Below are positions 13,401 to 28,400 of a stretch of DNA of 64,000 bases, one piece after another. The stretch is taken from the NCBI GenBank assembly GCA_964019135.1, contig OZ025265.1:19815143-19879142 (forward strand), in the 5' to 3' direction. Each line of letters starts with the position of its first letter. Position 1 is the stretch's first letter. The translations under genes and the position numbers were made by a program. Source of the stretch: Arenicola marina (Eukaryota; Annelida; Polychaeta; Arenicolidae). The notes beneath the pieces were generated by a model. The model saw only the letters and a program-made list of their open reading frames with translations. It did not search any database and had not been told where the DNA came from.

Positions 13401-16400
13401 TACATGTTCATTTTCTGAAGTTGTATATTTTTTCTACATATTTCTTCGTCTCCTTATCTCTTTATTAGCCTGGTTTAGCCCATGGGGTCACAAACTTGGC
13501 CCCAACGATAAGATCTGCTAGACGTATGGTACCATTAAACGGGGAGGTGGTGGTGGGGGGGAGAGGTCTCCTTTACTTGTAACCGTAACCGAATTACCTA
13601 ATCGCTACTCAATTATTGTGTTATAGATTCAAACAGTATTGATATACCTGGGTTTTCTTTTGGCCAGTTTGGTCTGGATGCACGAATGATGCTTGAAACC
13701 CTCGTTTATGCATTATGTTTGACCTTCAGTGTTACTGTGACATTAATCTAGTAATCACTATATAAGTGAAATTACATAATGTCAATTGGTGACCTGGTCT
13801 TTATCCTATACAGTGAGGAGAAGGCCAAGCTACTCAGAAAAGTTGGTGCCCAAATCGAAGAGCGAAATCAAGAGCTTGAGTAAGTCATTTAGTTTGTGTT
13901 TTAGTAAGCGGTGCTACAGTACACGAGCCATATGAACATTTGGATAAATATGACATAATTAAGTTGTGGGTTCACACCTGTAATCGAGGCATCCTTATTT
14001 CAATCCCGTCTTGCATTATTAATGGAGGATTCTTGACCCACTATAGCCTTCATGTGCATATAGGTGACCTAAAGACGAAAAACGGCGAAAAAACATTTAT
14101 TTACGAGGTTTTCCTGCAATGTCCTAGCCCTGAAACATTCTCTGAGCACGCTCGGTAAATCCGGTTTACCGAGCGTGCCAAAAGAGGCATGTTTCAGGGC
14201 CAGCAAGTGGTACTCGCAAAAAGAATGACAATGACATTAATCACATTAATCACACTGTCCTCTCTCCTTCTGCCCCTCTACCCCTTTACCCGCACCCCCA
14301 CAGCCAATACCTGACGTCGCTGCAACTGGATTCAGAGAATATCATGCCCGCTCCGGAACGACTGCCCCAGATGCTGATGGAGAAGTGCGCTGCGATCAGT
14401 ATCAAGCCCGACACGGTGAAGGATCTGGTCGCCTCCATGCAGTGTGAGTCAGGAACATCCGGGTTCTTCTCCCGCGTATCTTTTGTACATTTTGTACATT
14501 TTTATGTGATGGCAAAACTATGTCTTCTTTTGAAGATCGAAGCGCGTCTTGTTCTTCCATGTTGAAAACAACCGGAAATAAGTTAGTTTTCACTACACTA
14601 CGGAAACTCCACATCAAACGTAAAGTGCGGAAACTCGAATCACGTTTCGATGTCGGCTCCCGTGACGTCATCACCACCTGGAAAGCTCGTCCTCAATGAC
14701 TGGGATATGGTGATGATACAAGTGATGATTACTTCGCTATCATATCCCTGAAAAATATGGTCTTTTGGGGATAAACTTCTTAGGCTACATACTTCACGAG
14801 AAAAATCATTCATCGCTGGTCTTGGCTTTCCCTTTAAGTTCGGCTTATGGTCGATCGTCCTGTGGTTCGAATCCCACCTGTGCCAATATTTGTGTGTGTG
14901 CAAGATAAAGATTCCAGTTGTTTCGTCGCAAAGAGTCGGGAGTTACACCCGCAGACATGGCTCATATCATACATTGGGGCGATATGACCCACAGAGGTTA
15001 AAGCATCTTGCTCAAACAGACTCACTACAGTCGAACCGCCGTCGCGTCAGAAAGTGTTCTTTGTCCGCGCGGGGGTGTACCCATATCTCAGTTGATAAGC
15101 AGGCTGAACTGTAGATCCACAGGTCCTTGGGTACGACCCCTGACCCCTGAATCTGTGGCCTATTTTGCGTACATAGTTTAGCCGGCTAAGGGACTTAGTC
15201 GTCTAATATCTCCCATCATTTACCTGGCAACTTTAATCGACTAAGCCACGTAGTCGTCTGAACTAGTCGTAGTTCGTGAAATCTACCACTGGGAGTTATC
15301 CAATCCCATTTCATTGTCCCGCGAGGTTTCTTGGCTCAGCCTTTATGTGCACAAAAGTGGCTTAAACACTCAATATCTCCGCCGCTGGTCGGCCGCTCCT
15401 TTTGGCACCTGTCATATCCGTTAAAACGCTGTTGCGTTGTAAAGCGTTAGAGATTAGACGTCTGGACCGCTAACCGCTGAACCGCTAGTGCGTTATGAAG
15501 CCGTTCTTTACACACTTCGGGGTCCTGCACTTGCAAACCGTTTTTAACGCACTGCCGCTTCTACGGCACACTGCATTATTGCGCAAAGGCGATTCTACGG
15601 ATATAGGTCGGCTAAAGGGCATATATGTTGTTGATATTTGACTCGACTTTTTGCGGAAAGAATTAAGATACATCAGCCAATTGGATGATATTTTATAAAA
15701 TTCCTTTACCTATATGACAAATGAAATGATCTATACGTATTTGACGACCTTTACGTATGCTACAGATACTTACTGGATGTAAATGTAGACCAAATGCGTA
15801 AAACTATTAAACATGCATATATATTTGTTGCATGTATATATAGATATGTACACTACTCACAATTTTCACCTCTATGCAGAGATATCTGAGTGTATAACAG
15901 GTGACTGTTAATGTTAGTTTAATGCTACTATAATACAGATAAACCTCCCCCAATCTGTGTCCAATCTGTTACTCGTGTGCCACCATGCATGGTACAGGCA
16001 AACGTCTTTGTGTTATAGTAGAATTACAGTCACCTGTTATACACTCAGATATCTCTGCATAGAGGTGATCCTTAGCAAAGTATATATAGTAAAGTAATTT
16101 TGACTAATGACAGATACATGAATGTCATCAGACTTGTATATTTTATCTTTTCTTCACAGCGTTATCCGGAATATCAACGGACGTGGAGTGCAACATTAAA
16201 GACATCCTACAGATTCTAGACGAGGAAGAGCAAGCTGACAAGGACTTCCAGGTAATCTCATTGTCATGAAAAAATCTTAAAAGCCTTGATCAAGCAAAAT
16301 GCATGCAAGTACCCTGCCCTCTCAAATTATCGGCCATGCAAGCTCACCTGTATACAGACATTGATAGCATTGCTTCAACTGATTTGTCCGATTTTCTTGA

Positions 16401-19400
16401 TTCCTTAAGGTTCTTTGTTCGTCATTATGGAAGAGACCTATCTTTATTTATTTTGTAAATATTTTTTTAATACTTATTTTTACCAAATTAACATAGCTCA
16501 CGTATTGCTCACCGTTGACGCCATTTCCCGCAGCAATCCATGGGCCGCAAGCCGACGCCCAACGTGATGCTGAGTGAGATTCGGAAGGAGGTGATCAAGT
16601 GCCAGGAGGGGCTGACCATCGCCAGCCAGTCCAACGTGGAGCTGCACAAGGCCATGCAGAGCCACACGAGCAACCTGAGGCTGCTCAGCGGGCCGCTGGA
16701 GGACCTCCAAGCCACGCTGCCGTCCATCGAGGGCACGAGGTGTAAGTTACAGGGGTTTTTTTCATATGGATGTAAAAAAAAAAAAAAATATGATTTTTTT
16801 TTTTTTTAATATGAATTTTTTTTTTTTTTAATATGGATTTTTTTTTTTTTTTTAATATGGATTTAAAATGAAAATTCCTGAATATACAACCGATCTTCTG
16901 GCCCACAACATCATTTCATTTATTTATTTACAAACTCCTTGATGATTTCACGTTCATGTCCTCAAGTTGTGTATTTATTCTACATATTTCTACTCATCTC
17001 TTTATTAGCCTGGTTTAGCCCATTTTTCCTGTACTCTAGTAAGGGGAAATGATATCAGTAATAAATATATAATATGAAGAAAATTATCCATGTTGTAAAT
17101 TTGCGTTAAATATTCCAATAATGAATTGAAAACGAAGAAATAAATGCATGTAAATTTTATCGTCGTAAGCCGGCTATTCGTTATTTGGGAGAAATATGAA
17201 TAAGTGCATACATGAATAAATGTACTATTTCAAACACAAATATAGGGTATTTTTTTAATTAAGATAATGAGAAGGGATAAAAGGCGATTCGTGTCAAATT
17301 CGAGGGCCCTGCTCGATAGCTCAGTGGGTTAGAGCGCTCGCCTTGAGTGCTCTGGCCACCTGAGAGCCTCACGGCACGTGGATCGGTGGTTTGAGCCCCG
17401 CTGTGACCATGTCTGTGTGGTCGCAGGATAAAGATCCCATGTCTTTATTCGCAAAGAGTGGGGGGTTACCCCCGGGGACATGGCTCCACTCTCCCTTCCT
17501 TCTCCCATTGACACGATATGACCAAAAGTGGGTAAAGCGTCCTGAATATACAACCAATCGAGTCAAATTCAAACGTTTGACTGCGGCGTGAAGCGATAGT
17601 AAACTGGATAATGGTAGACTGATGGGTTAAACCAAATTGGATAAAATCAGATACGAACCTGAATCCTCGTACTATGATAATGCCACGTGTATGTGACGGT
17701 TTGGTGTATGTTTCAATGCCACGTGTATGTGACGGTTTGGTGTATGTTTCAATGCCACGTGTATGTGACGGTTTGGTGTATGTTTCAATGCCACGTGTAT
17801 GTGACGGTTTGGTGTATGTTTCAATGCCACGTGTATGTGACGGTATGGTGTATGTTTCAATGCCACGTGTATGTGACGGTTTGGTGTATGTTCCAATGCC
17901 ACGTGTATGTGACGGTTTGGTGTATGTTTCAATGCCACGTGTATGTGACGGTTTGGTGTATGTCCCAATGCCACGTGTATGTGACGGTTTGGTGTATGTT
18001 CCAATGCCACGTGTATGTGACGGTTTGGTGTATGTTTCAATGCCACGTGTATGTGACGGTTTGGTGTATGTTCCAATGCCACGTGTATGTGACGGTTTGG
18101 TGTATGTTCCAATGCCACGTGTATGTGACGGTTTGGTGTATGTTTCAATGCCACGTGTATGTGACGGTTTGGTGTATGTTTCAATGCCACGTGTATGTGA
18201 CGGTTTGGTGTATGTCCCAATGCCACGTGTATGTGACGGTTTGGTGTATGTTTCAATGCCACGTGTATGTGACGGTATGGTGTATGTTCCAATGCCACGT
18301 GTATGTGACGGTTTGGTGTATGTTTCAATGCCACGTGTATGTGACGGTTTGGTGTATGTTTCAATGCCACGTGTATGTGACGGTTTGGTGTATGTTCCAA
18401 TGCCACGTGTATGTGACGGTTTGGTGTATGTTTCAATGCCACGTGTATGTGACGGTTTGGTGTATGTTCCAATGCCACGTGTATGTGACGGTTTGGTGTA
18501 TGTTCCAATGCCACGTGTATGTGACGGTTTGGTGTATGTTTCAATGCCACGTGTATGTGACTGTTTGGTGTATGTTCCAATGCCACGTGTATGTGACGGT
18601 TTGGTGTATGTTTCAATGCCACGTGTATGTGACGGTTTGGTGTATGTTCCAATGCCACGTGTATGTTACGGTTTGGTGTATGTTTCAATGCCACGTGTAT
18701 GTGACGGTTTGGTGTATGTTTCAATGCCACGTGTATGTGACGGTTTGGTGTATGTTTCAATGCCACGTGTATGTGACGGTTTGGTGTATGTTTCAATGCC
18801 ACGTGTATGTTACGGTTTGGTGTATGTTTCAATGCCACGTGTATGTGACGGTTTGGTGTATGTTCCAATGCCACGTGTATGTGACGGTTTGGTGTATGTT
18901 CCAATGCCACGTGTATGTGACGGTTTGGTGTATGTTTCAATGCCACGTGTATGTGACGGTTTGGTGTATGTCCCAATGCCACGTGTATGTGACGGTTTGG
19001 TGTATGTTTCAATGCCACGTGTATGTGACGGTTTGGTGTATGTTTCAATGCCACGTGTATGTGACGGTTTGGTGTATGTCCCAATGCCACGTGTATGTGA
19101 CGGTTTGGTGTATGTTTCAATGCCACGTGTATGTGACGGTTTGGTGTATGTTTCAATGCCACGTGTATGTGACGGTTTGGTGTATGTTTCAATGCCACGT
19201 GTATGTGACTGTTTGGTGTATGTTCCAATGCCACGTGTATGTGACGGTTTGGTGTATGTTTCAATGCCACGTGTATGTGACGGTTTGGTGTATGTTCCAA
19301 TGCCACGTGTATGTGACGGTTTGGTGTATGTTTCAATGCCACGTGTATGTGACTGTTTGGTGTATGTTCCAATGCCACGTGTATGTGACGGTTTGGTGTA

Positions 19401-22400
19401 TGTTTCAATGCCACGTGTATGTGACGGTTTGGTGTATGTTTCAATGCCACGTGTATGTGACGGTTTGGTGTATGTTTCAATGCCACGTGTATGTTACGGT
19501 TTGGTGTATGTTTCAATGCCACGTGTATGTGACGGTTTGGTGTATGTTCCAATGCCACGTGTATGTGACGGTTTGGTGTATGTTTCAATGCCACGTGTAT
19601 GTGACGGTTTGGTGTATGTTCCAATGCCACGTGTATGTGACGGTTTGGTGTATGTTCCAATGCCACGTGTATGTGACGGTTTGGTGTATGCTGCCATGCC
19701 ACGTGTATGTGACGGTATGGTGTATGTTCCAATGCCACGTGTATGTGACGGTTTGGTGTATGTTTCAATGCCACGTGTATGTGACGGTTTGGTGTATGCT
19801 GCCATGCCACGTGTATGTGACGGTATGGTGTACGTTCCAATGCCACGTGTATGTGACGGTTTGGTGTATGTCCCAATGCCACGTGTATGTGACGGTTTGG
19901 TGTATGTTTCAATGCCACGTGTATGTGACGGTATGGTGTATGTTCCAATGCCACGTGTATGTGACGGTTTGGTGTATGTTTCAATGCCACGTGTATGTGA
20001 CGGTTTGGTGTATGCTGCCATGCCACGTGTATGTGACGGTATGGTGTATGTTTCAATGCCACGTGTATGTGACGTTTTGGTGTATGTCCCAATGCCACGT
20101 GTATGTGACGGTTTGGTGTATGTTTCAATGCCACGTGTATGTGACGGTTTGGTGTATGTTTCAATGCCACGTGTATGTGACGGTTTGGTGTATGTTTCAA
20201 TGCCACGTGTATGTGACGGTTTGGTGTATGTTCCAATGCCACGTGTATGTGACGGTTTGGTGTATGTTTCAATGCCACGTGTATGTGACGGTTTGGTGTA
20301 TGCTGCCATGCCACGTGTATGTGACGGTATGGTGTATGTTCCAATGCCACGTGTATGTGACGGTTTGGTGTATGTTTCAATGCCACGTGTATGTGACGGT
20401 TTGGTGTATGCTGCCATGCCACGTGTATGTGACGGTATGGTGTATGTTCCAATGCCACGTGTATGTGACGGTTTGGTGTATGTCCCAATGCCACGTGTAT
20501 GTGACGGTTTGGTGTATGTTCCAATGCCACGTGTATGTGACGGTTTGGTGTATGTTCCAATGCCACGTGTATGTGACGGTTTGGTGTATGTTCCAATGCC
20601 ACGTGTATGTGACGGTTTGGTGTATGTTCCAATGCCACGTGTATGTTACGGTTTGGTGTATGTTTCAATGCCACGTGTATGTGACGGTTGGGTGTATGTT
20701 CCAATGCCACGTGTATGTGACGGTTTGGTGTATGTTTCAATGCCACGTGTATGTGACGGTTTGGTGTATGTTTCAATGCCACGTGTATGTGACGGTTTGG
20801 TGTATGTTCCAATGCCACGTGTATGTGACGGTTTGGTGTATGTTTCAATGCCACGTGTATGTGACGGTTTGGTGTATGCTGCCATGCCACGTGTATGTGA
20901 CGGTATGGTGTATGTTCCAATGCCACGTGTATGTGACGGTTTGGTGTATGTCCCAATGCCACGTGTATGTGACGGTTTGGTGTATGTTCCAATGCCACGT
21001 GTATGTGACGGTTTGGTGTATGTTCCAATGCCACGTGTATGTTACGGTTTGGTGTATGTTTCAATGCCACGTGTATGTGACGGTTTGGTGTATGTTCCAA
21101 TGCCACGTGTATGTGACGGTTTGGTGTATGTTCCAATGCCACGTGTATGTGACGGTTTGGTGTATGTTCCAATGCCACGTGTATGTGACGGTTTGGTGTA
21201 TGTTTCAATGCCACGTGTATGTGACGGTTTGGTGTATGTTTCAATGCCACGTGTATGTTACGGTTTGGTGTATGTTTCAATGCCACGTGTATGTGACGGT
21301 TTGGTGTATGTTTCAATGCCACGTGTATGTGACGGTTTGGTGTATGTTCCAATGCCACGTGTATGTGACGGTTTGGTGTATGTTCCAATGCCACGTGTAT
21401 GTGACGGTTTGGTGTATGTTTCAATGCCACGTGTATGTGACGGTTTGGTGTATGCTGCCATGCCACGTGTATGTGACGGTATGGTGTATGTTCCAATGCC
21501 ACGTGTATGTGACGGTTTGGTGTATGTTCCAATGCCACGTGTATGTGACGGTTTGGTGTATGTTTCAATGCCACGTGTATGTGACGGTTTGGAATGGAAT
21601 GTTGGTGTTTTAGGCCACTTTTGTGCACATACAGGCTAAATTGGGCCAAGGAATGTGACGGTTTGGTGTATGCTGCCATGCCACGTGTATGTGACGGTTT
21701 GGTGTATGTTCCAATGCCACGTGTATGTGACGGTTTGGTGTATGTTCCAATGCCACATGTATGTGACGGTTTGGTGTATGTTCCAATGCCACGTGTATGT
21801 GACGGTTTGGTGTATGTTCCAATGCCACGTGTATGTGACGGTTGGGTGTATGTTTCAATGCCACGTGTAAGTGACGGCTTGGTGTATGTTTCAATGCCAC
21901 GTGTATGTTACGGTTTGGTGTATGTTTCAATGCCACGTGTATGTGACGGTTTGGTGTATGTTCCAATGCCACGTGTATGTGACGGTTTGGTGTATGTTTC
22001 AATGCCACGTGTATGTGACGGTTTGGTGTATGCTGCCATGCCACGTGTATGTGACGGTATGGTGTATGTTCCAATGCCACGTGTATGTGACGGTTTGGTG
22101 TATGTTCCAATGCCACGTGTATGTGACTGTTTGGTGTATGTTCCAATGCCACGTGTATGTGACGGTTTGGTGTATGTTTCAATGCCACGTGTATGTGACG
22201 GTTTGGAATGGAATGTTGGTGTTTTAGGCCACTTTTGTGCACATACAGGCTAAATTGGGCCAAGGAATGTGACGGTTTGGTGTATGCTGCCATGCCACGT
22301 GTATGTGACGGTTTGGTGTATGTTCCAATGCCACGTGTATGTGACGGTTTGGTGTATGTTCCAATGCCACATGTATGTCACGGTTTGGTGTATGTTCCAA

Positions 22401-25400
22401 TGCCACGTGTATGTGACGGTTTGGTGTATGTTCCAATGCCACGTGTATGTGACGGTTGGGTGTATGTTTCAATGCCACGTGTAAGTGACGGCTTGGTGTA
22501 TGTTTCAATGCCACGTGTATGTTACGGTTTGGTGTATGTTCCAATGCCACGTGTATGTGACGGTTTGGTGTATGTTCCAATGCCACGTGTATGTGACTGT
22601 TTGGTGTATGTTCCAATGCCACGTGTATGTGACGGTTTGGTGTATGTTCCAATGCCACGTGTATGTGACGGTTTGGTGTATGTTCCAATGCCACGTGTAT
22701 GTGACTGTTTGGTGTATGTTCCAATGCCACGTGTATGTGACGGTTTGGTGTATGTTCCAATGCCACGTGTATGTGACGGTTTGGTGTATGTTCCAATGCC
22801 ACGTGTATGTGACGGTTTGGTGTATGTTCCAATGCCACGTGTATGTGACGGTTTGGTGTATGTTCCAATGCCACGTGTATGTGACGGTTTGATGTATGTT
22901 CCAATGCCACGTGTATGTGACGGTTTGGTGTATGTCCCAATGCCACGTGTATGTGACTGTTTGGTGTATGTTTCAATGCCACGTGTATGTGACGGTTGGG
23001 TGTATGTTTCAATGCCACGTGTATGTGACGGTTTGGTGTATGTTCCAATGCCACGTGTATGTGACGGTTTGGTGTATGTTTCAATGCCACGTGTAAGTGA
23101 CGGTTGGGTGTATGTTCCAATGCCACGTGTATGTGACGTTATGGTGTATGTTCCAATGCCACGTGTATGTGACGGTTTGGTGTATGTTCCAATGCCACGT
23201 GTATGTGACGGTTTGGTGTATGTTTCAATGCCACGTGTATGTGACGGTTTGGAATGGAATGTTGGTGTTTTAGGCCACTTTTGTGCACATACAGGCTAAA
23301 TTGGGCCAAGGAATGTGACGGTTTGGTGTATGCTGCCATGCCACGTGTATGTGACGGTTTGGTGTATGTTCCAATGCCACGTGTATGTGACGGTTTGGTG
23401 TATGTTCCAATGCCACGTGTATGTGACGGTTTGGTGTATGTTCCAATGCCACGTGTATGTGACGGTTTGGTGTATGTTTCAATGCCACGTGTAAGTGACG
23501 GCTTGGTGTATGTTTCAATGCCACGTGTATGTTACGGTTTGGTGTATGTTCCAATGCCACGTGTATGTGACGGTTTGGTGTATGTTCCAATGCCACGTGT
23601 ATGTGACTGTTTGGTGTATGTTCCAATGCCACGTGTATGTGACGGTTTGGTGTATGTTCCAATGCCACGTGTATGTGACGGTATGGTGTATGCTGCCATG
23701 CCACGTGTATGTGACGGTTTGGTGTATGTTTCAATGCCACGTGTATGTGACGGTTTGGTGTATGTTCCAATGCCACGTGTATGTGACGGTTTGGTGTATG
23801 TTTCAATGCCACGTGTATGTGACGGTTTGGTGTATGTTTCAATGCCACGTGTATGTGACGGTTTGGTGTATGTTCCAATGCCACGTGTATGTGACGGTTT
23901 GGTGTATGTTTCAATGCCACGTGTATGTGACGGTTTGGTGTATGTCCCAATGCCACGTGTATGTGACGGTTTGGTGTATGTTCCAATGCCACGTGTATGT
24001 GACGGTTTGGTGTATGTTTCAATGCCACGTGTATGTGACGGTTTGGTGTATGTTTCAATGCCACGTGTATGTGACGGTTTGGTGTATGTTCCAATGCCAC
24101 GTGTATGTGACGGTTGGGTGTATGTTTCAATGCCACGTGTATGTGACGGTTTGGTGTATGTTCCAATGCCACGTGTATGTGACGGTTTGGTGTATGTTCC
24201 AATGCCACGTGTATGTGACTGTTTGGTGTATGTTCCAATGCCACGTGTATGTGACGGTTTGGTGTATGTTCCAATGCCACGTGTATGTGACGGTTTGGTG
24301 TATGTTCCAATGCCACGTGTATGTGACGGTTTGGTGTATGTTCCAATGCCACGTGTATGTGACGGTTTGGTGTATGTTCCAATGCCACGTGTATGTGACG
24401 GTTTGGTGTATGTTCCAATGCCACGTGTATGTGACGGTTTGGTGTATGTTTCAATGCCACGTGTATGTGACGGTTTGGTGTATGTTCCAATGCCACGTGT
24501 ATGTGACGGTTTGGTGTATGTTCCAATGCCACGTGTATGTGACGGTTTGGTGTATGTTTCAATGCCACGTGTATGTGACGGTTTGGTATATGTTCCAATG
24601 CCACGTGTATGTGACGGTTTGGTGTATGTTTCAATGCCACGTGTATGTGACTGTTTGGTGTATGTTCCAATGCCACGTGTATGTGACGGTTTGGTGTATG
24701 TTTCAATGCCACGTGTATGTGACGGTTTGGTGTATGTTTCAATGCCACGTGTATGTGACGGTTTGGTGTATGTTTCAATGCCACGTGTATGTTACGGTTT
24801 GGTGTATGTTTCAATGCCACGTGTATGTGACGGTTTGGTGTATGTTCCAATGCCACGTGTATGTGACGGTTTGGTGTATGTTTCAATGCCACGTGTATGT
24901 GACGGTTTGGTGTATGTTCCAATGCCACGTGTATGTGACGGTTTGGTGTATGTTCCAATGCCACGTGTATGTGACGGTTTGGTGTATGCTGCCATGCCAC
25001 GTGTATGTGACGGTATGGTGTATGTTCCAATGCCACGTGTATGTGACGGTTTGGTGTATGTTTCAATGCCACGTGTATGTGACGGTTTGGTGTATGCTGC
25101 CATGCCACGTGTATGTGACGGTATGGTGTATGTTCCAATGCCACGTGTATGTGACGGTTTGGTGTATGTCCCAATGCCACGTGTATGTGACGGTTTGGTG
25201 TATGTTTCAATGCCACGTGTATGTGACGGTATGGTGTATGTTCCAATGCCACGTGTATGTGACGGTTTGGTGTATGTTTCAATGCCACGTGTATGTGACG
25301 GTTTGGTGTATGCTGCCATGCCACGTGTATGTGACGGTATGGTGTATGTTTCAATGCCACGTGTATGTGACGTTTTGGTGTATGTCCCAATGCCACGTGT

Positions 25401-28400
25401 ATGTGACGGTTTGGTGTATGTTTCAATGCCACGTGTATGTGACGGTTTGGTGTATGTTCCAATGCCACGTGTATGTGACTGTTTGGTGTATGTTCCAATG
25501 CCACGTGTATGTGACGGTTTGGTGTATGTTCCAATGCCACGTGTATGTGACGGTTTGGTGTATGTTCCAATGCCACGTGTATGTGACGGTTTGGTGTATG
25601 TTTCAATGCCACGTGTATGTGACGGTTTGGTGTATGTTTCAATGCCACGTGTATGTGACGGTTTGGTGTATGTTCCAATGCCACGTGTATGTGACGGTTT
25701 GGTGTATGTTTCAATGCCACGTGTATGTGACGGTTTGGTGTATGCTGCCATGCCACGTGTATGTGACGGTATGGTGTATGTTCCAATGCCACGTGTATGT
25801 GACGGTTTGGTGTATGTTTCAATGCCACGTGTATGTGACGGTTTGGTGTATGCTGCCATGCCACGTGTATGTGACGGTATGGTGTATGTTCCAATGCCAC
25901 GTGTATGTGACGGTTTGGTGTATGTCCCAATGCCACGTGTATGTGACGGTTTGGTGTATGTTCCAATGCCACGTGTATGTGACGGTTTGGTGTATGTTCC
26001 AATGCCACGTGTATGTGACGGTTTGGTGTATGTTCCAATGCCACGTGTATGTGACGGTTTGGTGTATGTTCCAATGCCACGTGTATGTTACGGTTTGGTG
26101 TATGTTTCAATGCCACGTGTATGTGACGGTTGGGTGTATGTTCCAATGCCACGTGTATGTGACGGTTTGGTGTATGTTTCAATGCCACGTGTATGTGACG
26201 GTTTGGTGTATGTTTCAATGCCACGTGTATGTGACGGTTTGGTGTATGTTCCAATGCCACGTGTATGTGACGGTTTGGTGTATGTTTCAATGCCACGTGT
26301 ATGTGACGGTTTGGTGTATGCTGCCATGCCACGTGTATGTGACGGTATGGTGTATGTTCCAATGCCACGTGTATGTGACGGTTTGGTGTATGTCCCAATG
26401 CCACGTGTATGTGACGGTTTGGTGTATGTTCCAATGCCACGTGTATGTGACGGTTTGGTGTATGTTCCAATGCTACGTGTATGTGACGGTTTGGTGTATG
26501 TTTCAATGCCACGTGTATGTGACGGTTTGGTGTATGTTCCAATGCCACGTGTATGTGACGGTTTGGTGTATGTTCCAATGCTACGTGTATGTGACGGTTT
26601 GGTGTATGTTTCAATGCCACGTGTATGTGACTGTTTGGTGTATGTTCCAATGCCACGTGTATGTGACGGTTTGGTGTATGTTCCAATGCCACGTGTATGT
26701 TACGGTTTGGTGTATGTTTCAATGCCACGTGTATGTGACGGTTTGGTGTATGTTCCAATGCCACGTGTATGTGACGGTTTGGTGTATGTTCCAATGCCAC
26801 GTGTATGTGACGGTTTGGTGTATGTTCCAATGCCACGTGTATGTGACGGTTTGGTGTATGTTTCAATGCCACGTGTATGTGACGGTTTGGTGTATGTTTC
26901 AATGCCACGTGTATGTTACGGTTTGGTGTATGTTTCAATGCCACGTGTATGTGACGGTTTGGTGTATGTTTCAATGCCACGTGTATGTGACGGTTTGGTG
27001 TATGTTCCAATGCCACGTGTATGTGACGGTTTGGTGTATGTTCCAATGCCACGTGTATGTGACGGTTTGGTGTATGTTTCAATGCCACGTGTATGTGACG
27101 GTTTGGTGTATGCTGCCATGCCACGTGTATGTTCCAATGCCACGTGTATGTGACGGTTTGGTGTATGTTCCAATGCCACGTGTATGTGACGGTTTGGTGT
27201 ATGTTTCAATGCCACGTGTATGTGACGGTTTGGAATGGAATGTTGGTGTTTTAGGCCACTTTTGTGCACATACAGGCTAAATTGGGCCAAGGAATGTGAC
27301 GGTTTGGTGTATGCTGCCATGCCACGTGTATGTGACGGTTTGGTGTATGTTCCAATGCCACGTGTATGTGACGGTTTGGTGTATGTTCCAATGCCACATG
27401 TATGTGACGGTTTGGTGTATGTTCCAATGCCACGTGTATGTGACGGTTTGGTGTATGTTCCAATGCCACGTGTATGTGACGGTTGGGTGTATGTTTCAAT
27501 GCCACGTGTAAGTGACGGCTTGGTGTATGTTTCAATGCCACGTGTATGTTACGGTTTGGTGTATGTTTCAATGCCACGTGTATGTGACGGTTTGGTGTAT
27601 GTTCCAATGCCACGTGTATGTGACGGTTTGGTGTATGTTTCAATGCCACGTGTATGTGACGGTTTGGTGTATGCTGCCATGCCACGTGTATGTGACGGTA
27701 TGGTGTATGTTCCAATGCCACGTGTATGTGACGGTTTGGTGTATGTTCCAATGCCACGTGTATGTGACTGTTTGGTGTATGTTCCAATGCCACGTGTATG
27801 TGACGGTTTGGTGTATGTTTCAATGCCACGTGTATGTGACGGTTTGGAATGGAATGTTGGTGTTTTAGGCCACTTTTGTGCACATACAGGCTAAATTGGG
27901 CCAAGGAATGTGACGGTTTGGTGTATGCTGCCATGCCACGTGTATGTGACGGTTTGGTGTATGTTCCAATGCCACGTGTATGTGACGGTTTGGTGTATGT
28001 TCCAATGCCACATGTATGTGACGGTTTGGTGTATGTTCCAATGCCACGTGTATGTGACGGTTTGGTGTATGTTCCAATGCCACGTGTATGTGACGGTTGG
28101 GTGTATGTTTCAATGCCACGTGTAAGTGACGGCTTGGTGTATGTTTCAATGCCACGTGTATGTTACGGTTTGGTGTATGTTCCAATGCCACGTGTATGTG
28201 ACGGTTTGGTGTATGTTCCAATGCCACGTGTATGTGACTGTTTGGTGTATGTTCCAATGCCACGTGTATGTGACGGTTTGGTGTATGTTCCAATGCCACG
28301 TGTATGTGACGGTTTGGTGTATGTTCCAATGCCACGTGTATGTGACTGTTTGGTGTATGTTCCAATGCCACGTGTATGTGACGGTTTGGTGTATGTTCCA

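Noticed and set aside
17308-17400. Genuine tRNA gene at the SINE head
   Set aside because: It has box A and box B, but spacing and acceptor stem do not close, and it is one of several SINE copies.
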